Below, piece after piece: positions 1-5,406 of a stretch of 5,406 nucleotides of DNA (positions are counted from its first letter, which is position 1; each line of letters starts with the position of its first letter). The position numbers and the translations under genes were made by a program. Where the stretch lies: the NCBI GenBank assembly GCA_937892015.1, contig CALAUY010000015.1:1-5406 (forward strand). The letters are read 5' to 3'. The notes beneath the pieces were generated by a model. It saw only the letters and a program-made list of their open reading frames with translations, had not been told where the DNA came from and did not search any database. This stretch comes from an uncultured Bacteroidales bacterium (lineage in GTDB: Bacteria; Bacteroidota; Bacteroidia; Bacteroidales; Paludibacteraceae).

Positions 1-449
1 GGGCTGAGCGCATTGGGAGCAGGCATTGCCTCTCTGTTCTTGGACTCTTTCTTTGTAGGGTCTTTCTTTGCGGGCTCTGATGCTGTTTCCTCTACGTTGT
101 ACGCTGCCAGCACGCTATTCTTGTCGAGCACGATACGTGCGCGCTGCGCGGTTGACGGTTTGAACGTGAATGCGCGGTCTTTGTCCGCCACAGTGAGTGT
201 TCGCATTTGTATATCAGTCAGTTCGAACACATGCTCGTCGGACATAACAATCTCTTTCGTTCCCAGATAGCGCTCGGCGTACTGGTAGAAAGGACCTTGC
301 GTCCGCGTCGTTTCGGTGAACTCTACATCAAATGCCAGTTGCGTTTTGGGCATGTAATAAACGAGTACTGCATCTGTGGTGGTCAGTTCTTGCGCGCTAA
401 CCATGACGGTGACAACAATAAGCAATAAAGACAAAAAACGATATTTCAT
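1..449 (-). CDS. DUF4831-like secreted protein, N-terminal part (3' end off the window)
   Basis: The ATG is at 449-447 and the frame stays open for 149 codons to the left edge, so the C-terminal half or more is missing. Residues 1-19 look like a signal peptide: Lys/Arg near the start, a hydrophobic core (LSLLLIVVTVMV), then VSA before Gln20, a plausible signal peptidase I site. I see no lipobox Cys. The mature part begins with VLVYYMPKTQLAFDVEF (residues 28-44), followed by GPFYQYAERYLG (52-63). This pairing of a 'Y-x-P-K-T' strand with a 'YAxxYLG' motif is what I recall from DUF4831 proteins of Bacteroidales, which are usually several hundred residues long and have no known function. Residues 125-140 form a Lys/Pro/Glu-rich linker with a small repeat. 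The gene lies 33 bases after aroE on the same strand and is probably cotranscribed with it. Export to the periplasm is inferred. The family call rests on recalled motifs and no profile search was done. Confidence 0.75.
   Translation of the reverse strand, partial: MKYRFLSLLLIVVTVMVSAQELTTTDAVLVYYMPKTQLAFDVEFTETTRTQGPFYQYAERYLGTKEIVMSDEHVFELTDIQMRTLTVADKDRAFTFKPSTAQRARIVLDKNSVLAAYNVEETASEPAKKDPTKKESKNREAMPAPNALS
46..75. repeat. 15-bp imperfect tandem duplication in the DUF4831 gene
   Basis: Two adjacent 15-base units, 46-60 and 61-75, match at 12 of 15 positions (TCTTTCTTTG shared, then differing at three bases). The unit is a multiple of three, so the reading frame is kept. On the coding strand it gives the Lys-rich stretch PAKKD-PTKKE, which looks like a flexible charged linker. 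It may be a local slippage duplication or just low-complexity sequence. Confidence 0.45.
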
Positions 450-482
450 GTTGTTTACAATTTTACCATTGACTATTTTTTC

Positions 483-1259
483 TTATTCTTTATTTTTCTT
501 ACCCTTTATTTCTACGCCCGACCATATTCGTTCGGCTGCACGTGCCTGACCGAGCAGCATCTCTATGCCGTTCTGTGTGCGGCATCCTTTCTCGCGTCCG
601 TGCCGGAGGAACAGCGTCTCTTCGGGGTTATAGATACAGTCGAACAAGAACTGCTCTGCGGTCAGTTGTTCGTATGGAATCGGCGGACAAAAAGCCGTTT
701 CGGGGAACATGCCGAGCGGCGTACAGTTGACTATCACTTGGTAGTCGCCGAGACGTAAGTGGTCGTAACTCACCTGTCCCTCTTGCGGTGTTCGCGAGGC
801 CATTATGGTGCTGATTCCCAGTTTGTTGAGTCCGTATCGGCACGCTTTGGCAGCACCGCCTGTTCCGAGGATGAGCGCATGTCTGTCCGTCTTTTTCAGG
901 TGCGGACGGATAGCGTCGATGAAGCCCGGCGCATCGGTGTTGTAGCCGCAAGTGCGGCCGTCGGGCATGAACTGAATGACGTTCACCGCGCCAATCGTTG
1001 CCGCGGTTTCGTCTAATGTCGTCAAGTAAGGTATGATGGCCGTTTTGTACGGGATAGTGACGTTCATTCCGGCAAATAGACCGCCATCGTCCGCGAAACG
1101 TTTGCGTGCGTCCGCTATCAGCGCAGTGAATGCCTCGATGTTCGCCAATGGGTAGAGCGAATACTCCGCATCAATATGCTCTGCTCGGAATTTCTGATTG
1201 AAATAGTTCGCAGAGAACGACTGCACGAGCGGTTTCCCTATTATGCCGAAATGTTTCAT
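483..1259 (-). CDS. aroE: Shikimate 5-dehydrogenase AroE
   Basis: This is a cytoplasmic enzyme that reduces 3-dehydroshikimate to shikimate with NADPH, in the shikimate pathway to chorismate and the aromatic amino acids. The 258 residues are close to the usual single-domain AroE length, so the gene appears complete (ATG start, TAA stop). The N-terminal substrate domain has SFS at 14-16 (the shikimate-binding serines), NVTIPYK at 66-72 with catalytic Lys72, and NTDAPGF at 107-113 with catalytic Asp109. The Rossmann domain has the GTGGAAKA loop at 132-139 and SRT at 155-157, fitting NADPH preference. NCTPLGM (178-184) and QNGIEMLLGQ (229-238) complete the family signature. The C-terminus ends in a Lys-rich tail. 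The gene sits 18 bases after tilS and 33 bases before the DUF4831 gene, so cotranscription is likely. The full catalytic set argues against a diverged quinate dehydrogenase or AroE-like paralog, although YdiB-type enzymes share these motifs. Confidence 0.96.
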   Translation of the reverse strand: MKHFGIIGKPLVQSFSANYFNQKFRAEHIDAEYSLYPLANIEAFTALIADARKRFADDGGLFAGMNVTIPYKTAIIPYLTTLDETAATIGAVNVIQFMPDGRTCGYNTDAPGFIDAIRPHLKKTDRHALILGTGGAAKACRYGLNKLGISTIMASRTPQEGQVSYDHLRLGDYQVIVNCTPLGMFPETAFCPPIPYEQLTAEQFLFDCIYNPEETLFLRHGREKGCRTQNGIEMLLGQARAAERIWSGVEIKGKKNKE

Positions 1260-1277
1260 TATCTGTTGTTTTGGTTG

Positions 1278-2510
1278 TTATTCTATCTGTAGTTCTGCCA
1301 CTTGTTGTGTTTTGTCGGTTATTTTGTACGGGTCGCTGATGCGGTGACCGATGACCCAGATAATCTCTTCGGGCTTGTCTGCATTGCAGAGCAACCACGT
1401 GGTGTTCTTCTCTCGGATAGACATTTTTTGGTCGGAGAAGAAGTCTTGCAGTTTCTTTTTCCGTGCTCTGCCATGGTTGCAGATAGGGAAAAAATAATCG
1501 CCGTCTTGCCAATGCCGCAGCATCAGTCGGTCGGGTAGGGTGTCGGCATCGAAGAGCGCATAATCGTCAGTCGCTGCGGGAAGACACTCCTTTGTTTTTA
1601 TCGCGCGTCGCGCACGCACGAGTGTGGGAGCTGTATCTCTCAACTTCTTACTTTGGACGCGCAGCTCGCCATGGTCGGTATAGGCCGTGAAATGCTCGGT
1701 CTCGAACCGTTTACCGGACGTGGTCAGTGCTGCCTGCATATCTGCCGCTTGCGAACCATTGAAACCATATGGTCGAAGCAGTTCGTACAGCAGTGTAGGC
1801 TCGGTGTCAGCGGGCAACGTCTCGCCGTGCAGCAGTGCAGCAAGCAGCGCATCGTATTGCTGCATCCGTTCGGCTGTGAGAGCCATGTGCCTTATCTCCG
1901 TGTCGCTCGCCGCGGCGAGGATAGCCCGCACGGCATTGCGGCGTATCGTGGTATTCGCGTTCGTGCTGTCGGTGACGAACGGGTAGTGCTGCTCAGCGGC
2001 GTAAGCTTCTATCTGCCGGCGCGTCACGCACAAGAGCGGACGAACGATGAACCCGTTCTTGGGCTTCATCCCTGCCAGTCCGCGCAAACCTGTACCTCGC
2101 TTGAGGTTGAGCAACAACGTCTCTGCTTGGTCGTTCATGTGATGCGCCACGCAGATAGCACCAAGTTCGTGCTGTTGCCGCAGTTGCTCGAACCATGCAT
2201 ATCGCTGCTCGCGGGCGGCCATCTCCACCGAGATGCCCTGCTCTGCTGCATATCCGCTAGTGTCGAAACTGCGCACGAAGAGCGGAATATGTATGTCGTT
2301 GCACAGGTTGCGAACGAACGCCTCGTCACGCTCCGACTCGCTTTCGCGCAGATGGAAGTTGCAATGTGCTGCCGTCACCACGTATCCCAAATCGCAGAGT
2401 AGATGGAGCAGACAGACCGAATCGACACCGCCGCTCAACGCCACAACAACGCGGCTGTCAGGCTCAAGCAAGTGATGCGCCTCGATATATGTTCGGACGG
2501 TTGCAAGCAC
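1278..2510 (-). CDS. tilS: tRNA(Ile)-lysidine synthase TilS
   Basis: TilS uses ATP to attach lysine to C34 of the CAU-anticodon tRNA(Ile). The resulting lysidine makes the tRNA read AUA and be charged with isoleucine rather than methionine, which is normally essential. The 410 residues are near, or slightly below, the usual 420-450. The N-terminal PP-loop ATPase has SGGVDS at 26-31, HCNFHLR at 49-55, AHHMNDQAETLLLNLKRG at 122-139 followed by TGLRGLAGM, RPLL at 157-160, and DSTN at 181-184 with RRNAVR behind it. The C-terminal TilS domain is visible as LRHWQDGDYFFP (331-342) and KKKLQDFFSDQKM (351-363). The start is GTG at 2510-2508, whose first G is the last base of the upstream gene's TAG stop. 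This puts SGGVDS about 25 residues in, as in other TilS proteins; a later start would damage the first strand. The overlap suggests translational coupling. No Shine-Dalgarno sequence is evident, as is common in this phylum. Confidence 0.96.
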   Translation of the reverse strand: MLATVRTYIEAHHLLEPDSRVVVALSGGVDSVCLLHLLCDLGYVVTAAHCNFHLRESESERDEAFVRNLCNDIHIPLFVRSFDTSGYAAEQGISVEMAAREQRYAWFEQLRQQHELGAICVAHHMNDQAETLLLNLKRGTGLRGLAGMKPKNGFIVRPLLCVTRRQIEAYAAEQHYPFVTDSTNANTTIRRNAVRAILAAASDTEIRHMALTAERMQQYDALLAALLHGETLPADTEPTLLYELLRPYGFNGSQAADMQAALTTSGKRFETEHFTAYTDHGELRVQSKKLRDTAPTLVRARRAIKTKECLPAATDDYALFDADTLPDRLMLRHWQDGDYFFPICNHGRARKKKLQDFFSDQKMSIREKNTTWLLCNADKPEEIIWVIGHRISDPYKITDKTQQVAELQIE

Positions 2511-3451
2511 TACTGTAGTTTGTTGATATCCACTAAGTTATTGACGATGGCGTATATGGTCAATCCCGCTGCAGAATGGATATTCAGCTTGCGTGAGATA
2601 TTCTTTCTGTGGGTGATGACCGTGTTGGTAGAGATACAGAGTACGTCGGCAATCTCTTTGTTGGAGCGACCGGCGACAAGCTCCACCAACACATCTTTCT
2701 CCCTTGCAGAGAGCGGTTCTGTCGGGTGTACCGCCTTGGTTGACATATGGCGAGGATGTTTGCGCTCAACGAGCCGTGCTGCGGGCAAAAGGATAGAGTC
2801 CTCGATAGCGCAGTGCGATGCCAACTCTTGCTCGATGGCAAGGATATCGTAGAGAGCCGAGTTGAGCAGGTTGTTCTGCTTGGTTTCGGGATAGTACTTG
2901 ATAATCAAGTTCTTCAGTTCCGTCAGTTTGTTGGCTATATGTTGGTCGTCCACGGCGCGATGTTGATGCGCAAACATCTCTATCGTCACTTCCGAACGTA
3001 CGCCATTGAGCAGCGCCTCGACGTACGGGAACATCTGTTCGTTCTCGTGTTGCATGTGCACGGAGATCTCGTTGACGTACTCGTCGAAGAAGCGGATGAT
3101 GAGCATCGGAATCTTCGAGTCGGCATCGGCGTAGTTCATCGCCTCAATCAGTTTCTTGCGAATCATCGGCAGCGAGAAATCGAAGAAATACGAGTGTGCG
3201 TTGCGCAGATAGTCAACCAACGTGAGCAGAGAGAGCGACTCGAGCAGTTCGTTTTCCGGCAGATGGCCGTTATCGAAGTTCACCACTGCAAGGAAAGTGA
3301 TGGTGTGCACGTGATGTTCCTCGCACACTTCCTGAATGGATTTGTCGCCCACGCCTAAAGGCAGCCCGAAACGACTGATTATCTGTAGTGCTTGGTACTC
3401 ATCGCTGATGAGGTCGCACATCTTGTCTTGCGCCGTGTATTTTTTTTGCAT
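2510..3451 (-). CDS. YtfE/ScdA-like hemerythrin protein with C-terminal LuxR-type HTH (putative one-component regulator)
   Basis: The 313-residue protein appears to have three parts. Residues about 8-60 resemble the ScdA N-terminal domain (ISRFGLPLGVGDKSIQEVC), but the usual Cys-Cys pair is replaced. Residues about 80-225 are a hemerythrin-like four-helix domain. His86, His132, Glu136, His164, His213 and Glu217 match in order and near-equal spacing the di-iron ligands of E. coli YtfE (His84, His129, Glu133, His160, His204, Glu208). Residues about 245-306 are a LuxR/GerE HTH with LSAREKDVL, GRSNKEIA and recognition helix STNTVITHRKNISRKLN. There is no receiver domain, autoinducer domain, signal peptide or membrane segment. 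I infer a cytoplasmic DNA-binding sensor of nitric oxide, oxygen or redox state; ligand and targets are unknown. The ATG lies at 3451-3449 after an A-rich leader; Met11 is an alternative start. The gene follows ppdK past a terminator and overlaps tilS by one base. Domain calls are strong, the sensory role is inference. Confidence 0.86.
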   Translation of the reverse strand: MQKKYTAQDKMCDLISDEYQALQIISRFGLPLGVGDKSIQEVCEEHHVHTITFLAVVNFDNGHLPENELLESLSLLTLVDYLRNAHSYFFDFSLPMIRKKLIEAMNYADADSKIPMLIIRFFDEYVNEISVHMQHENEQMFPYVEALLNGVRSEVTIEMFAHQHRAVDDQHIANKLTELKNLIIKYYPETKQNNLLNSALYDILAIEQELASHCAIEDSILLPAARLVERKHPRHMSTKAVHPTEPLSAREKDVLVELVAGRSNKEIADVLCISTNTVITHRKNISRKLNIHSAAGLTIYAIVNNLVDINKLQ

Positions 3452-3482
3452 CTATGTTCGTTTTTGCGTTTTAGCGAAAAGA

Positions 3483-3504
3483 CATCTTCCCCGAAGGGAA
3501 GATG
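3483..3504 (-). terminator. Probable intrinsic terminator of ppdK (UUCG tetraloop hairpin)
   Basis: On the minus strand a perfect 9-bp stem (CATCTTCCC with GGGAAGATG) closes a TTCG loop, giving the very stable C(UUCG)G tetraloop. It begins 32 bases after the ppdK TAA and is followed by TCTTTTCG, a short and imperfect U tract. Placement and shape fit a Rho-independent terminator, though the weak U tract may allow some read-through into the regulator gene, whose ATG is only 31 bases further on. Confidence 0.8.
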
Positions 3505-3513
3505 CCTGATAGA

Positions 3514-3527
3514 GCTTCCGAAGAAGC
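3514..3527 (-). other. Small second UUCG hairpin between ppdK and the terminator
   Basis: On the minus strand GCTTC, TTCG, GAAGC forms a 5-bp stem with the same C(UUCG)G cap as the main terminator. It starts 8 bases after the ppdK stop codon and 9 bases before the longer hairpin. No U tract follows it. It may stabilise the mRNA 3' end or assist termination. A stem this short could occur by chance. Confidence 0.5.
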
Positions 3528-3535
3528 GAGAATCG

Positions 3536-5390
3536 TTATTCCTCGACAGCGGCCTGTGCGGCAGCGAGACGAGCGATGGGCACGCGGAAGGGCGAGCATG
3601 AAGCGTAGTTCATACCAACTCGTGAGCAGAACTTCACGCTGGACGGTTCGCCACCGTGTTCGCCGCAGATACCGCAGCGCAATCCCGGACGAACGGAACG
3701 TCCCTTCTCCACTGCCATTTGGATGAGTTGACCGACGCCGTTCTGGTCGAGCACCTGGAACGGGTCAACTTTGAGAATCTTCTTCTCCAGATATGCGGGC
3801 AAGAAGCTGGCGATATCGTCGCGGCTGTAACCGAACGTCATCTGCGTGAGGTCGTTCGTTCCGAAGCTGAAGTACTGCGCCTCGGTAGCGATGCGGTCGG
3901 CCGTCAACGCAGCACGCGGAATCTCAATCATGGTACCAATCTCGAACTCCACTTCCACGCCATACTCGGCGAACACCTCTTTAGCAACGCGCTGGATAAT
4001 CTCTTTCTGCTGCTTCAGCTCGTAGAGAATACCAATCAGCGGAACCATGATTTCCGGCATCGGGTTCTTGCCCTCTTTCTTCAGCTCGCACGCTGCGCTC
4101 AGGATGGCGCGAGTCTGCATAGCCGTGATTTCGGGGAAAGTGATGCCCAGACGGCAACCGCGGTGACCGAGCATCGGGTTGTTCTCAGCCAATGAGTTGA
4201 CGCGCTTCTGGATTTCCTCAACGCTTACGCCCATCTCTTCGGCCATCGTCTTTTGTCCGGAGATGTCGTGCGGCACGAACTCATGGAGCGGCGGGTCGAG
4301 CAAGCGGATGTTGACCGGATAACCGTCCATCGCCTCAAGAATGCCCTTGAAGTCGGCTTTCTGATACGGCAGCAGTTTGGCCAGTGCTTTCTCGCGACCG
4401 GCGCTGTCTTGTGCGAGGATCATCTCGCGCATGGCAACGATTTTCTTGTCCTCGAAGAACATATGCTCTGTACGGGTCAGACCGATACCCTTTGCACCGA
4501 AAGCGCGAGCCACTTGTGCATCGTGCGGAGTGTCGGCATTGGTGCGAACCTGCATCTTCGTATATTTGTCGCAGAGGTCCATGAGTGCCTTGAAGTCACC
4601 GCTGAGCTCCGCAGCCTTGGTCGGGATCTCACCTGCGTACACCTGTCCGGTAGAACCGTTGAGAGAGAGGTAATCGCCCTCTTTGTAGGTCACGCCCTCA
4701 ATCTTAACAGTCTTGGCTTTGTAGTCCACTTGGATGGCACCTGCGCCGGAAACGCAGCACTTACCCATACCGCGGGCAACGACAGCTGCGTGGCTGGTCA
4801 TACCACCGCGTGCGGTAAGGATACCTTCGGCGGCAGACATACCTGCGAGGTCTTCAGGCGAGGTCTCGATACGAACCATCACTACCTTGTGGCCATTGGC
4901 GTGCCAGTCTTGCGCATCATCGGCGTGGAACACAATCTGTCCGCACGCAGCACCCGGACTGGCCGGCAGACCTTGCGTAATCACTTTGGCTTGCTTCAGC
5001 GCCTCTTTGTCGAAAACGGGGTGGAGCAGTTCGTCCAACTTCTGCGGCTCGCAGCGGAGGATAGCGGTCTTCTCGTCGATGAGTCCCTCACGCAGCAAGT
5101 CCATCGCAATCTTCACCATGGCCGTACCGGTACGCTTGCCGTTACGAGTCTGCAAGAACCAGAGCTTACCTTCCTGAACGGTGAACTCCATGTCTTGCAT
5201 GTCGTGGTAGTGGTTCTCGAGTTTCTGCTGAATCTCGTTGAGTTGCTTGTAGATGTCAGGCATGGCCTCTTCCATCGATGGGAACTTGCTGGCACGTTCA
5301 GCTTCGCTGATGCCTTGCAGTTTAGCCCAACGGCGACTGCCCTCGATAGTGATCTGTTGCGGAGTACGAATACCGGCAACCACGTCCTCA
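3536..5390 (-). CDS. ppdK: Pyruvate, phosphate dikinase, C-terminal two thirds (5' end off the contig)
   Basis: PPDK reversibly converts pyruvate, ATP and phosphate to PEP, AMP and pyrophosphate in the cytoplasm, linking glycolysis and gluconeogenesis. The frame has 617 full codons before its TAA; residues below count from the Val codon at 5383. No true start is present. The end of the ATP-binding domain is seen as EFTVQEGKLWFLQTR (66-80). The swivel domain has TARGGMTSHAA with phosphorylated His198. The PEP/pyruvate barrel has GLTRTEH (Arg304), NIRLLDPPLHEF (Arg360), NPMLGHRGCRLG, EIGTMIEIP (Glu487), SFGTNDLTQ (Asn510, Asp511) and GICGEHGG (Cys573). These correspond to Clostridium symbiosum His455, Arg561, Arg617, Glu745, Asn768, Asp769 and Cys831 at a constant offset of 257-258, so about 257 or more N-terminal residues are missing. 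The RLLDPPLHEF and GICGEHGG blocks mark PPDK rather than PEP synthase. The cut is an assembly end, since adapter sequence follows directly; nothing suggests the gene is broken in the cell. Confidence 0.97.
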
Positions 5391-5406
5391 AGATCGGAAG
5401 AGCGTC
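5391..5406 (+). other. Illumina adapter remnant at the contig end (not genomic)
   Basis: The last 16 bases, AGATCGGAAGAGCGTC, match the beginning of the standard Illumina TruSeq-type adapter read on the 3' side of an insert. The biology agrees. Reading ppdK backwards, Val-Val-Ala-Gly-Ile-Arg-Thr-Pro is preceded by Glu-Asp as expected for the family's 'GEDVVAG' motif, but the next codon is CTT (Leu) rather than a Gly codon. Only its third base lies before the adapter. Similarity is lost exactly at 5390/5391. Confidence 0.95.

Noticed and set aside
13..428. Two short plus-strand frames (13-270 and 207-428)
   Set aside because: They are antisense to the DUF4831 gene, whose signal peptide and motifs identify the minus-strand frame as coding.
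450..482. A TAAAATTG stretch as a promoter for the DUF4831 gene
   Set aside because: It resembles the Bacteroides -7 element (TAnnTTTG) only partly and sits about ten bases from the ATG, too near for a usual leader. Chance A/T richness is more likely.
1653..2402. A 249-codon open frame on the plus strand
   Set aside because: It lies wholly antisense to tilS, has no recognisable motif, and its composition is what the reverse complement of a GC-rich coding frame gives. The tilS motifs settle which strand codes.
2747..3358. A 203-codon open frame on the plus strand, rich in Val, Leu and His
   Set aside because: It is the antisense shadow of the hemerythrin domain; the His/Val richness mirrors codons of the real gene. 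No domain is seen in it.
2510..3451. Quorum-sensing LuxR protein or two-component response regulator
   Set aside because: Only the HTH is LuxR-like. The N-terminal part carries hemerythrin iron ligands, with no autoinducer domain and no receiver-domain Asp pattern.
5381..5383. GTG as a possible start of a short PPDK-like protein
   Set aside because: Glu-Asp before it continue the family motif, and the frame is interrupted only by adapter sequence, so the codon is an internal Val of a full-length enzyme.
3536..5390. PEP synthase or PTS enzyme I instead of PPDK
   Set aside because: The order and spacing of all catalytic residues match C. symbiosum PPDK at a constant offset, and the RLLDPPLHEF and GICGEHGG blocks are of PPDK type.

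Overview
The window looks like a complete short contig, probably a metagenomic or draft-genome assembly fragment, from a member of the Bacteroidota and most likely the Bacteroidales. Evidence for this is a DUF4831-type secreted protein (a family I know only from this phylum), a Bacteroidales-style pyruvate, phosphate dikinase, A-rich leaders without clear Shine-Dalgarno sequences, and a hemerythrin protein with a LuxR-type HTH tail of a kind I associate with gut and oral Bacteroidales. I cannot name the genus. The last 16 bases (5391-5406) match the start of an Illumina adapter and are not genomic.

All five genes are on the minus strand, so transcription runs from right to left. At the right is ppdK, cut at its 5' end by the contig edge but with its phosphohistidine and PEP/pyruvate domains complete. 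It is followed by two UUCG-capped hairpins, the longer of which looks like an intrinsic terminator. Next come four closely spaced genes: a di-iron hemerythrin protein with a C-terminal LuxR-type DNA-binding domain; tilS, whose GTG start shares a base with the preceding TAG stop; aroE, 18 bases further on; and a secreted DUF4831 protein, 33 bases further on, which runs off the left edge. The spacing suggests one transcription unit of regulator, tilS, aroE and DUF4831. There is no gene-free stretch longer than about 85 bases.

The identifiable functions are mostly housekeeping: pyruvate/PEP interconversion (ppdK), decoding of the AUA isoleucine codon (tilS) and aromatic amino acid biosynthesis (aroE). 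The least ordinary gene is the regulator. It keeps all six expected di-iron ligands of the YtfE/ScdA (RIC) fold, has lost the N-terminal Cys-Cys pair, and carries its own HTH. It is therefore a plausible one-component sensor of nitric oxide, oxygen or redox state, placed directly in front of a tRNA-modification gene. I see no CRISPR array, mobile element, tRNA or rRNA, and no convincing evidence of a wholly new system.
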